64,000 nucleotides of DNA. Origin: Methanolobus tindarius DSM 2278 (lineage in GTDB: Archaea > Halobacteriota > Methanosarcinia > Methanosarcinales > Methanosarcinaceae). Location of the stretch: the NCBI RefSeq assembly GCF_000504205.1, contig NZ_AZAJ01000001.1, positions 2,330,879 through 2,394,878 of the forward strand. Reading direction: 5' to 3'. The position numbers were made by a program, and so were the translations under genes. Positions 35,728 to 43,375 of the stretch are shown in pieces. Every line of letters starts with the position of its first letter. Within the stretch, counting starts at the first letter, position 1. The notes beneath the pieces were generated by a model. The model searched no databases. It saw only the letters and a list, made by a program, of their open reading frames with translations, and was not told the origin of the DNA.

Positions 35728-36784
35728 CCAGATTCACCAATTCATATTCCTGACTACCTATGCCAATTCCTGCTGCATAGTCAAGGATATGTGTACCGTT
35801 TCTTGACTCAATCCTCTCAATTACATGTTCTCCGTCAGGTGCTGTGTAAATCTGGTCAACACTAGCCTGATCAAGAGCTACAGGATCAAGGGACGCCATG
35901 ATTCCTATGTCTTCCATAGTTGGTTCAGCCGGACTGGCAACACAATCACAATCAACAGAGATCCTGTTTAAGACATTTATGTAGGCTACGTTATCTCCAA
36001 CATCATCCATGAATGCACCATTGGCTTCTGCCATCGATTCCAAAAAATCGTCCTGTGGTGTTTCTCTGAAGGCATCCCAGATCTGACTAACATCGTCATA
36101 ATTTCCTGCACCATGTACACTTGTCTTTCCATTAGCTGATGCAATACCTATTGCCACATTCTTTAGGGCACCTCCAAAACCGCCCATTGCATGACCTTTA
36201 AAGTGAGAAAGAATTAACCATGAGTCATAATTTGAGTAATGTGAACCAACAATGAATTCGTCAAGGTGTTTTCCATTACTTACCGGAAGCGACATTTCAC
36301 CTTTTTCATCCATTATGTCTGTTGGAGCAATAGCTGTGAATCCATGATCTATCATAACTTGTTTATGCATTGCTGTTTCAGCCCTACCGCCACCGTAAGC
36401 AGTATTGGCTTCAACAATAGTACCGTTCACTAACTGAACCAGATCTTTTATAAATTCAGGTCTGAGATAATTGTTATCTTCACTGCCTGGTTCCCCACTA
36501 TGAAGCTTGACTGCAACATTTCCGGTAAGATCACGGTTCATTGCTTCATAAACTGCAATTAAGCCTTCCGGACTGATGTCAGTGGTCATATAGACTTTAG
36601 GAACTTCAGTTGACATGTTATCCTTAGCAGTTGTCATCTGAGAATTTTCTCCTGGATTGTTGCTATCGGCTTCCAGTCTTTCCGAATCAGTTTCTGATGC
36701 GCTGTCATCTGTGATGCATCCCGCAATTAAAGAAAACATCAGAATGGAAACCAGCAAAATAGTAGTCTGCTTTCTCATTTTCAT
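35720..36784 (-). CDS. DUF362-domain lipoprotein
   Basis: This 354-residue exported protein has a signal with the lipobox LIAGC near residue 23 and a Ser/Asp/Glu-rich linker. The DUF362 domain follows (AVKLHSGEPGSEDNNYLRPE, AYGGGRAETAMHKQVMIDHGF, LSHFKGHAMGGFGGALKNVA, DVGDNVAYINVLNRISVDCDC). Related proteins often carry ferredoxin domains, but this one does not. The function is unknown; a redox or metal-related role outside the membrane is inferred. A strong AAGGAG precedes ATG 36784. A 24-bp perfect palindrome at 36850-36873 lies in its promoter. Confidence 0.88.
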   Translation of the reverse strand: MKMRKQTTILLVSILMFSLIAGCITDDSASETDSERLEADSNNPGENSQMTTAKDNMSTEVPKVYMTTDISPEGLIAVYEAMNRDLTGNVAVKLHSGEPGSEDNNYLRPEFIKDLVQLVNGTIVEANTAYGGGRAETAMHKQVMIDHGFTAIAPTDIMDEKGEMSLPVSNGKHLDEFIVGSHYSNYDSWLILSHFKGHAMGGFGGALKNVAIGIASANGKTSVHGAGNYDDVSQIWDAFRETPQDDFLESMAEANGAFMDDVGDNVAYINVLNRISVDCDCVASPAEPTMEDIGIMASLDPVALDQASVDQIYTAPDGEHVIERIESRNGTHILDYAAGIGIGSQEYELVNLDA

Positions 36785-36849
36785 TAACTCTCCTTTCTAT
36801 ATGTGCAAATTTTCAATGATTTTTATGAAAGTGTATGCGTCTTAATGTT

Positions 36850-36873
36850 ATATGAGTGACCGGTCACTCATAT
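36850..36873. promoter_or_regulatory. Perfect 24-bp palindrome, variant island operator (DUF362 operon promoter)
   Basis: The centre is GAGTGACCGGTCACTC, extended on each side to a fully symmetric 24 bases. Its GAGTGAC half matches the left half of the sites at 30394 and 33116. It overlaps a TATA-like CATATATG on the reverse strand, ~70 bases before the DUF362 start. Confidence 0.65.
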
Positions 36874-36890
36874 ATGTGGAGAAAAAAATA

Positions 36891-37466
36891 TTATTTTTTG
36901 GCAATCCCATTCCATACAACCTGAAATCCATCTTCAATAGCTTTATTCTTATCCTGTGGTTCTGAAAAAAGAATAAATTCTACTATTGTCCTGCTTGATT
37001 GATAGAACATTGAAATGATCATTCCTTCAGGGTAATCTCCCAGCTCACCATTTGCTAATCCTTCTTTCACAAGATCATGGAAGAAAATATACTCTTCCAT
37101 AACTACTTCACGGGTATGGTTTGTGATGTAAGGAGAAGAACAGAACTGTCCTACAAAAAGGAATTCATTCTGGTTTTCCAGTCCCCATTCTGCCAGGTTA
37201 TACCACATTTTCCTTAGTTTTTCCTTATAGTTTTCCTGTATATGGACATCTTTTCCCATTTCACGGCTTAGTTCACCTTTAACCTCAAAATACAGGCTGT
37301 TGATGAGATCTTCTTTTGTAGGGAAATAGTTGAATAAAGTGCCTGTGGCTACTCCTGCCTCTTTTGATATCTGGGCTGTGGATGTACCATGGAAGCCTCT
37401 TTCAGTAAAGAGCTTCAGGGCAGCTTCTAAAAGAGCTGCTTTTTTGTCTTCAACCTGTTTTTTCAT
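36891..37466 (-). CDS. TetR/AcrR-family repressor, likely regulator of the island
   Basis: This 191-residue TetR regulator has an N-terminal helix-turn-helix (ALKLFTERGFHGTSTAQISKEAG, VATGTLFNYFPTKEDLINSLY) and a helical C-terminal ligand domain. Its own promoter contains the perfect palindrome TGACTAATTAGTCA (37483-37496), 17 bases upstream of the start codon, and the same 14 bases precede the MacB-like gene. Variants occur before four other units of the island. Autoregulation and wider control are therefore inferred; the inducer is unknown. Confidence 0.9.
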   Translation of the reverse strand: MKKQVEDKKAALLEAALKLFTERGFHGTSTAQISKEAGVATGTLFNYFPTKEDLINSLYFEVKGELSREMGKDVHIQENYKEKLRKMWYNLAEWGLENQNEFLFVGQFCSSPYITNHTREVVMEEYIFFHDLVKEGLANGELGDYPEGMIISMFYQSSRTIVEFILFSEPQDKNKAIEDGFQVVWNGIAKK

Positions 37467-37482
37467 GGATAATCTCTGGTAT

Positions 37483-37496
37483 TGACTAATTAGTCA
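37483..37496. promoter_or_regulatory. Island operator, perfect copy in the tetR promoter
   Basis: TGACTAATTAGTCA, perfect palindrome, centred ~37 bp downstream of the TATA box (TATTTATAG, reverse strand, 37523-37531) and 24 bases before ATG 37466. Confidence 0.78.
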
Positions 37497-37568
37497 TTTT
37501 ATGTTACTAAAAATGGTTTGTTCTATAAATACCTTTTGTATATCTTTGTTCATCTGATTGAGTTTTAA

Positions 37569-38807
37569 TTATTCGTACCTCAATGCGTCCACTGGTTTCA
37601 TTTTTGATGCATTATATGCAGGTATAATTCCTGAAATAATTCCTATAAACATTGCAAGACCAATACCAAGCAGCATCAGGTCAGGAGCAACTGTCATTCC
37701 TGTGGATGAACGTGTCATTGGAAGTCCGAGGTAAGGGAAAAATGATGTCAGTATCAGACTTAAAACAATACCAAGTACTCCTCCCACAAAGCCCACAAGT
37801 GCGGAGTTGAAGAGGAATATCATCATAATATCACTATTTTTTGCACCAATAGCCTTCATGGTTCCTATTTCTTTTGTCCTTTCCAGTACGGATGTAAACA
37901 TTGTATTTGCAATACCCACAGAACCTACTACAAGTGATACACCTGCTATGGCTCCCAAAAATATTGTAAACGATGCCATCATCTCACTGAAGGATTCTGC
38001 CATTGATAATGAATCTGAAACACTGAAATCACGGTCATCATCGTTCATAACATGCCTTGAGATCATGAGTTTCTCTTCGATGTCCTCTACAACCGTTTCA
38101 ACATTATCCACATCATCAGCTTTTACAACAATACTGTCAAATACGTCCGTTTCAGCATCATCGATGATATCTACTGCAGAATCTATGGGCATAATGATAG
38201 CACTATCACTTTCCCCTTCTGCCAGTATTCCTACAACTCTGTAGGACCTTCCTTCAATAGCAAGCAAGCGGTTAAGGCCAATCTCCTGGTCATACATCTC
38301 ATGAGCTATCCTGTAACCTATGACTACAACGTTATTATCGGTGGCTTCAAGCAATCTTCCGGATTCCAGCTCATAAGTCACAGTATATTGCCAGACCTGA
38401 GGATCAACTCCTGTTACAGAAAGGTCTGCAGTTTCACCCATGAAGTAGACTTCCAGACCACTGTCTGCTATCTGGCCATAGATGTAACCAATGTTCTCTA
38501 CCAGCTTTATCGCCATTATATCCTTATCTGTAAGTTCTGCATCCGAGGATGAAGTGCTGCTTCCAAAGCCACCTCCTCCACCTCTAAAACCTGACATTGC
38601 CTGCGTGTAACCCGGGGTCACCGTGATAAGTGTAAGATCCAGGTCAGCTAATCTCTCTTCCATGTCTGCTTCCATACTGTCACTTAGTGCCATGATGGTA
38701 ACAACTGATCCAACGCCTATTACAATACCTATTATGGTGAGCCAGCTTCTGATCTTACTATGTACCAGGATATTAGTAGCAAGTTTTAGGTAGGTACTTT
38801 TTCTCAT
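37569..38807 (-). CDS. MacB-like ABC transporter permease (FtsX family), no ATPase partner in view
   Basis: This 412-residue permease has the MacB layout: TM1 at ~20-40 (SWLTIIGIVIGVGSVVTIMA), a large extracytoplasmic MacB periplasmic-core-like domain (~45-275) with a Gly-rich FRGGGGGFGSS stretch, and three C-terminal TM helices with the FtsX pattern (LERTKEIGTMKAIGAKNSDIM, SGIIPAYNASKMKPVDALRYE). Such permeases act as mechanotransmitters with a MacB/LolD-type ATPase, which is not in the neighbourhood. The promoter at ~38890 carries the same perfect operator as tetR, and tetR follows downstream. Confidence 0.9.
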   Translation of the reverse strand: MRKSTYLKLATNILVHSKIRSWLTIIGIVIGVGSVVTIMALSDSMEADMEERLADLDLTLITVTPGYTQAMSGFRGGGGGFGSSTSSSDAELTDKDIMAIKLVENIGYIYGQIADSGLEVYFMGETADLSVTGVDPQVWQYTVTYELESGRLLEATDNNVVVIGYRIAHEMYDQEIGLNRLLAIEGRSYRVVGILAEGESDSAIIMPIDSAVDIIDDAETDVFDSIVVKADDVDNVETVVEDIEEKLMISRHVMNDDDRDFSVSDSLSMAESFSEMMASFTIFLGAIAGVSLVVGSVGIANTMFTSVLERTKEIGTMKAIGAKNSDIMMIFLFNSALVGFVGGVLGIVLSLILTSFFPYLGLPMTRSSTGMTVAPDLMLLGIGLAMFIGIISGIIPAYNASKMKPVDALRYE

Positions 38808-38852
38808 TGCAGTTTCTTCCCAATTTCATTTCATCCGCTGTTTTTCATTGAT

Positions 38853-38866
38853 TGACTAATTAGTCA
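38853..38866. promoter_or_regulatory. Island operator, perfect copy before the MacB-like permease
   Basis: TGACTAATTAGTCA, identical to the tetR site, ~34 bp downstream of the TATA-like TATTTATATG (38889-38898, reverse strand) and 46 bases before the start codon. Confidence 0.78.
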
Positions 38867-39002
38867 TTTTAAGTTTAATAAAATTGTACATATAAATACT
38901 TATGCTAAATTCAGATGATTATTCCTAAATAGACTATATCATAATCATCATGGATTCGCAATAAATAGAAAACTATAATATGGATAAAATGTTGTTCTGA
39001 CT

Positions 39003-39212
39003 ATGGAAGGGCCACTTGGTAAAATATACGGTATGCCGGCAGCGGTACTGCTGGTTGTTGGTATGGTTTTGAGTGCGTTTCTTTTCTATAGTCTCATGAA
39101 GGCAGCAGAAAACGGGAACGTATTGATGGTTGTAATTCTTTCAATAGCAATATCCATCGTAGCTTTTGTAATAAGCAAGGCAATCAAGTTCCAGAATATG
39201 AAAAAGTTTTGA
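39003..39212 (+). CDS. Small membrane protein, 69 residues, two TM helices
   Basis: Two hydrophobic segments (AAVLLVVGMVLSAFLFYSLM and VLMVVILSIAISIVAFVI) are separated by a short polar turn (KAAENGN), with a basic C-terminal tail (SKAIKFQNMKKF). No ribosome binding site is seen before ATG 39003. The message may start close to the ATG, as often in archaea. It is divergent from the MacB-like gene. No family is recognised. Confidence 0.6.
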   Translation: MEGPLGKIYGMPAAVLLVVGMVLSAFLFYSLMKAAENGNVLMVVILSIAISIVAFVISKAIKFQNMKKF

Positions 39213-39255
39213 TTGAACTGATTGAACTATTATTCAGGTTCAACGTATTCAATGA

Positions 39256-39702
39256 TCAAATCTGGATTTCCTGCTGACAGCTTGCTGATACATGCCGATG
39301 ATCGCAAGTAAAATAGACTCCTGCACTTTGACTTTGACTTTTGCTTTTTCTTTTGAGGTATCGGTCACATTGCTGTATTCTATCATAACCCAGCATTGTT
39401 CCAAGTATAAAGTCTTCCTCAGGAGTGTAATCTGAAAGACTTTTATTCCCTATCTTTTTGAGAACACTGATACATCTCCTATCACCAAAAAAGACATTGA
39501 TCTTTTTATCCGAAGCTTTCTGGATATGATAGTTGACATTCTTTTTTTCAAGCAGGTCAGTTATCTCATTTTCTAAGTCTGTGGTAGAAGTATGTAATAT
39601 CAAATGCCTCAGACCTTTCTGGTATTCATAGATATGATGGCGTAAAACTTGCATGTTGCCACGCATGTACGAATTTAAAAAATCATCACTTACCTTTTTC
39701 AC
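39256..39702 (-). CDS. DUF2023-like small protein
   Basis: This 148-residue protein has a middle part (residues ~18-105: QVLRHHIYEYQKGLRHLILHT, then VNYHIQKASDKKINVFFGD and FILGTMLGYDRIQQCDRYL) that resembles what I remember of the DUF2023 family, of unknown function; the assignment is moderate. The C-terminal ~35 residues are Ser/Gln/Lys-rich with a CDHRH-type Cys/His stretch. The start is GTG 39702 with GAGGTG eight bases before it. Confidence 0.6.
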   Translation of the reverse strand: MKKVSDDFLNSYMRGNMQVLRHHIYEYQKGLRHLILHTSTTDLENEITDLLEKKNVNYHIQKASDKKINVFFGDRRCISVLKKIGNKSLSDYTPEEDFILGTMLGYDRIQQCDRYLKRKSKSQSQSAGVYFTCDHRHVSASCQQEIQI

Positions 39703-39917
39703 TTGAATACACCTCTTGTTTTTGATACTGTTTATCCGTTTCTTTCAGATGCAAGTTATTCACTTTTCAGAACCTGAGTAATATTCTGCATCATGCCATA
39801 CTCTGAAATGTCTGAAACGTTGCTGTGTTCTTCTTGGCAGTCTCCAATCCATAATTTTACTCCTTTTAGACTGTTTCTGAAATTTTATTTATTATTTATT
39901 TTTTTTGTGTTTGAAGG

Positions 39918-40044
39918 CTACCATACAACACCTGGAGAAGAGTGTTCTGCTTAAGGAAAATGACCAATCTGGTTGCAATAGATAACCAATTTTTGTTTAT
40001 TGGCAGGTGTTATGTTGTATGGTAGCAACACCTACTAGGTGTTG
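39918..40044. repeat. Nested inverted-repeat element
   Basis: CTACCATACAACACCTG (39918-39934) recurs inverted at 40004-40025 with a five-base insertion in one arm, bounding 108 bases. Directly after it, CAACACCTACTAGGTGTTG (40026-40044) is a second palindrome built from the same ACAACACCT unit. Inside are further small inverted repeats (CCAAT/ATTGG). The surrounding 562-base gap (39703-40264) holds no gene that I can see. It could be a MITE-like remnant or a structured RNA or regulatory locus. Confidence 0.6.
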
Positions 40045-40264
40045 TGAGTATTTATTTATTTTGGTATGCCTAATATTTGTGAAGGTACCTATTGTAAAAC
40101 TGATATTCTTTTAGATTTAAATACGGCAGGAAACAGGAATATTTGAATCGGATTTGATTTCATCAAAGTCAAAACTCAGAAGATTAGCTACCAGCACGGA
40201 TAATCAAAAAGCAGCAAAAATGTATAAAAAAGAAACCAAGATAAAGAATGAAGGCAATAATTTC

Positions 40265-40693
40265 TTACTGAATTCTTTTTCTTGATTCTTCCACTTCGTC
40301 AATTATACCTGGATATTCCCTGAACATCACCAGTATGTCAAGGGCTGCAACAAGATCAACAACACCTATAGCACCAATGGCATCCCCGCCGAGTGTTCTT
40401 ATAGGAGCAACCATGACCGACTTACCCTTGTAAACACCTTCTTTTGGTACTGTCCTGATACTCTGGTTTATCCTCATGACCTCTTCTAGTACCGGACCTG
40501 TGTAGTCTCTATCAATTATCATACCTCTTTCCATACGAATTCCCTTGCAATTGAGACTGCGAATCGTAGTCGGTATGCCTATCAGGGCGTGTACAGCAGT
40601 TGCTATGGGCTCCAGATCATCAGCCGTGGAATCCGGGCATATGTTCAGGCAAATCGAACCATTTAATTCTTCACCGCATGTCATTTTACTCAC
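40265..40693 (-). CDS. DUF2111 protein of methanogens
   Basis: This 142-residue soluble protein matches the DUF2111 family found in methanogenic archaea. It has CLNICPDSTADDLEPIATAVHALIGIPTTIRS, a central KGIRMERGMIIDRDYTGPVLEE and a C-terminal GAIGVVDLVAALDIL. The pattern suggests a small sensor-like (GAF/roadblock-like) fold, but the function is unknown. GGTGAG precedes ATG 40693. It lies 21 bases after the thioredoxin reductase gene and is probably co-transcribed with it. Confidence 0.82.
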   Translation of the reverse strand: MSKMTCGEELNGSICLNICPDSTADDLEPIATAVHALIGIPTTIRSLNCKGIRMERGMIIDRDYTGPVLEEVMRINQSIRTVPKEGVYKGKSVMVAPIRTLGGDAIGAIGVVDLVAALDILVMFREYPGIIDEVEESRKRIQ

Positions 40694-40714
40694 CTTCTAT
40701 TTTGTGGAAAGAAC

Positions 40715-41629
40715 CTAATTTTCATATTTAATAGCTGTAATGTATTCATGTGCCGATATGGCTGCAACCGCACCATCTGAGACAGCTGTAACCACCTGCC
40801 ACATGGAAGTCCTGCGACAGTCACCTGCTGCAAAAATGCCGGAAACAGAGGATTCCATTTTATCATCGGTTACAATGAAACCTGCACCTTTCTTTTCTAC
40901 ATCCACCATAGATGTGTTTGGGTTAATACCAACATAGATGAAAAGGCCATCAATTTCCATTTCAGTCAGTTCATCTGTTTTTGTATTCCTGAGGACCACT
41001 TTTTCAACAAGGTCGCTGCCCTTTATCTCCTGAACAACTGTGTCCCAGATGAATGTGATATTCTCTTTATCAAAAGCTCTTTTCTGAAGAAGAGAACAGG
41101 CTCTAAGTTCATCACGCCTGTGAACCACATAGACTTTCTCGGCAATATCGGAAAGTATGAGTGCATCGGTAACTGCAGACTCTCCTCCACCTACTACGAT
41201 TACATTCAGTCCCGAGTAAAAAGGACCGTCACATGTGGCGCAATAGGAAACTCCTTTTGTCAGGAATTCATCTTCACCGGGAACACCAAGTCGTCTTGGA
41301 TTTGCTCCTGTTGCAACGATTACTGCCAGAGCTTCAAAATCGCCGTTGTCAGTGACAATAATCTTTTTGTCACCTTCATCTTTGACGGTTTTTACATCTG
41401 CACTTTGGGTTTTGACACCAGTTTGCTCTGCATGCTCCCTGAACTTGTTCATGAGTTCCATTCCTGATATGGAAGGAAAACCGGGGTAATTCTCAACCCT
41501 GTCAGCGGTTGCTATCTGGCCGGGGACAACGTTCTTTTCCAGCACAAGGGTATCCAGACCGTAGCGCACGGCATAGATGCCTGCTGTCATTCCCGCAGGC
41601 CCTCCGCCAATAATCACAAGATCATACAT
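40715..41629 (-). CDS. trxB: Thioredoxin reductase (FAD, CxxC)
   Basis: This 304-residue flavoprotein disulfide reductase has the FAD-binding IIGGGPAGMTAGIYA at the N-terminus, the redox-active CATC near residues 133-136 (SYCATCDGPF), the pyridine-nucleotide motif VVGGGESAVTDAL and the C-terminal FAD motif GIFAAGDCR. The second dinucleotide motif has Glu/Ser where NADPH-specific enzymes have other residues; in methanogens some family members use F420H2 instead, so the electron donor is open. It starts 5 bases after the glutaredoxin-like gene, its likely substrate. Confidence 0.92.
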   Translation of the reverse strand: MYDLVIIGGGPAGMTAGIYAVRYGLDTLVLEKNVVPGQIATADRVENYPGFPSISGMELMNKFREHAEQTGVKTQSADVKTVKDEGDKKIIVTDNGDFEALAVIVATGANPRRLGVPGEDEFLTKGVSYCATCDGPFYSGLNVIVVGGGESAVTDALILSDIAEKVYVVHRRDELRACSLLQKRAFDKENITFIWDTVVQEIKGSDLVEKVVLRNTKTDELTEMEIDGLFIYVGINPNTSMVDVEKKGAGFIVTDDKMESSVSGIFAAGDCRRTSMWQVVTAVSDGAVAAISAHEYITAIKYEN

Positions 41630-41634
41630 ATTGA

Positions 41635-41883
41635 TCAGCTAGCATCACAAACATTGCTTGCCTGGGCTTTGTCAGGAACTCCTACAAATGCAACCTTATC
41701 ATCAATGATTGTTGTAGGTATTGAGCGGATCTTGAACTTCTTTGCAAGTTCTTTTCCCTCAGGAGTGTCCAGTTCTACTTCCTCGTACTCAAAATCACAC
41801 TGTTCCTTAAGTTCGCGCCATATTTTTTTTGCAGTAGGACAAAAATGACACCATTCCGAATGTACTAAAGTAACTTTAACCAT
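41635..41883 (-). CDS. Glutaredoxin/thioredoxin-like small redox protein
   Basis: This 82-residue thioredoxin-fold protein has the redox motif WCHFCPTAKK near the N-terminus, the cis-Pro loop IRSIPTTII and ELDTPEGKELAKKF between. It is probably the partner of the thioredoxin reductase encoded 5 bases downstream. I chose ATG 41883 because GGAG is ten bases before it; a GTG three codons upstream is too close to that site. An unusual C-terminal Cys (SNVCDAS) is present. Confidence 0.87.
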   Translation of the reverse strand: MVKVTLVHSEWCHFCPTAKKIWRELKEQCDFEYEEVELDTPEGKELAKKFKIRSIPTTIIDDKVAFVGVPDKAQASNVCDAS

Positions 41884-42059
41884 ATTTTCCACACTCCTTG
41901 TATTGGTTATTAATCTATTAGTTAGGAGAGTATATCAAATTAATGACTGTAAAAAGTTAATTATCGCTGTTAACTTACTGTTGAAGCTTGAATCTATAAA
42001 TTTTCATTTGAAAAAGTATATCACTAATAAACAATATTTTCAATGATGGAGGGATTGAT

Positions 42060-42755
42060 ATATCAAGATATTCCATCGATGAGTTTGTAAAGAATACAGG
42101 TCAGAAAGATCTTGGACAGGGCAAGTTTGAACTTGAACGTGACAGGATGCTTGAAGTGAACCTTGATGGTCGTGTATGGATCAAAAGAGGTTCAATGGTT
42201 GCTTACCTTGGTGATGTAAAATTTACCCGCGAAGGTGTGCTGGAACATGGCCTTGGAAAGATGATGAAAAAAGCGGTTACCGGTGAGGGTGTTTCCCTTA
42301 CAAAAGCCGAGGGTGCCGGTAAAGTTTACCTTGCAGACGGCGGTAAGAAAATATCCATACTCAACCTCAAAGGCGAGGCAATTTATGTGAATGGAAATGA
42401 CCTTCTGGCTTTTGAAGAAAGTATCAACTGGGACATCAAAATGATGAAAAAGGTGGCTGGAATGATGGCCGGCGGACTTTTCAACGTAAGGCTTGAAGGA
42501 ACCGGAATGGTTGCTATTACAACACACTACGACCCGTTGACATTGATGGTAACTCCTGACAGGCCAGTATTTACCGATCCGAATGCAACTGTTGCATGGT
42601 CAGGAAACCTGCAGCCTGATATAAAAACGGATATTTCCCTGAAAACACTGGTTGGAAGGTCAAGTGGTGAAAGTATACAGATGGCTTTCAAAGGACAGGG
42701 TTTTGTGGTAATCCAGCCTTATGAGGAAATTCCTTACGTAGTTCCAACTGCATGA
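42060..42755 (+). CDS. AIM24-family protein, probably starting at a non-AUG (ATA) codon
   Basis: This AIM24/TRAP-like beta-prism protein matches the family from RYSIDEFV through [47 protein letters not shown] and [14 protein letters not shown]. The first in-frame ATG is 42147, but the conserved N-terminus begins about 29 codons upstream, where there is no ATG, GTG or TTG back to the stop at 42009. ATA 42060 lies seven bases after a perfect GGAGG (42048-42052), so initiation at ATA is the best reading (231 residues). The function in archaea is unknown. A bidirectional terminator follows. Confidence 0.82.
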   Translation: MSRYSIDEFVKNTGQKDLGQGKFELERDRMLEVNLDGRVWIKRGSMVAYLGDVKFTREGVLEHGLGKMMKKAVTGEGVSLTKAEGAGKVYLADGGKKISILNLKGEAIYVNGNDLLAFEESINWDIKMMKKVAGMMAGGLFNVRLEGTGMVAITTHYDPLTLMVTPDRPVFTDPNATVAWSGNLQPDIKTDISLKTLVGRSSGESIQMAFKGQGFVVIQPYEEIPYVVPTA

Positions 42756-42773
42756 GTAAATTAAAATCATAAA

Positions 42774-42815
42774 AAGTTTCCAGTTAGCACTCAATTGATT
42801 GGGTGCATACTTTTT
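42774..42815. terminator. Bidirectional terminator between AIM24 and the 35-residue membrane peptide
   Basis: GCACTCAA (42787-42794) and TTGGGTGC (42799-42806) form a stem with a four-base loop, flanked by AAAAAG on the left and ACTTTTT on the right, giving T-runs on both strands between convergent genes. Confidence 0.7.
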
Positions 42816-42832
42816 ATTTAAGTCGTAAAATG

Positions 42833-42940
42833 TCAGGTATTGACAAGTCCTGCTATTACGACTACTGCCATCAGCATGAGTGTGTACAGGAAGAACATCA
42901 GTCCTACCTTTTTGGCACTGATGATTGCATCGTTATTCAT
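42833..42940 (-). CDS. Mini membrane protein, 35 residues
   Basis: ATG 42940, preceded by GGAG eight bases upstream, opens a 35-codon frame. A polar N-terminus (MNNDAIISAKK) is followed by one hydrophobic helix (VGLMFFLYTLMLMAVVVIAG) and a four-residue tail. A longer frame to 43039 exists but lacks a binding site. The shared terminator with AIM24 supports a real transcript. The 30-residue peptide at 61802 has a similar plan and aligns without gaps over 28 residues. The function is unknown; it may be a small subunit or modulator of a membrane complex. Confidence 0.65.
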   Translation of the reverse strand: MNNDAIISAKKVGLMFFLYTLMLMAVVVIAGLVNT

Positions 42941-43107
42941 TGTTAAGCTCCAGTCACTATCAATTATAATTATAGGCTTCAAAAGTATATAATGATTATT
43001 AGTTACAACATATCTATATTTGATTGCACATTTCCACATTAATTTAGTAATTTCTACTTACGGGCTTAAAAATTCTGGCTGGCCCCATGCGGAAGATTTC
43101 ATAAACT

Positions 43108-43115
43108 TTATATAG
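43108..43115 (+). promoter_or_regulatory. TATA box preceding the candidate structured RNA
   Basis: TTTATATA (within ACTTTATATAGAG) is placed so that transcription should begin near 43138-43140, directly before the first helix of the candidate RNA. Confidence 0.5.
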
Positions 43116-43139
43116 AGAATGGTTTGAACTATATGTATC

Positions 43140-43275
43140 AGACGTGGGGGTGGTCTCATCAGGGCAGATCACCTCAATAGATTCAATCTTAAAAGGTGGT
43201 CTGCCTCCCGATCGAATACATGGAACGGTGAGATTAGGATCATAACAACATACACCCCCACATACGATACCCTTT
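43140..43275 (+). ncRNA. Candidate structured RNA with nested helices
   Basis: Three nested helices are visible. P1 is GTGGGGGTG (43144-43152) with CACCCCCAC (43253-43261), 9 bp perfect. P1b is TCTCATC (43154-43160) with GGTGAGA (43227-43233), 7 bp with one wobble. P2 is GGCAGATCACC (43163-43173) with GGTGGTCTGCC (43195-43205), 11 bp with one wobble. A TATA box at 43108 predicts a start just before P1, and CCCTTTTCC follows P1. It could be an independent small RNA or a leader of the membrane protein gene at 43376. No known class is recognised. Confidence 0.5.
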
Positions 43276-43375
43276 TCCTGTATTCTTTGTAATCTGTAAT
43301 ATTTGGTATTCGGTAAAAACAACTTCCGGATGTACTTGTAAAGAGTTATATTATTTGAATACCATTACGGGGCAG

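Noticed and set aside
43044-43322. 92-codon reverse-strand frame with several Cys
   Set aside because: It covers the candidate structured RNA, has no good ribosome binding site, and its Gly/Pro/Cys-rich stretches are explained by the GC-rich helices. Left out as a gene, though not fully excluded.
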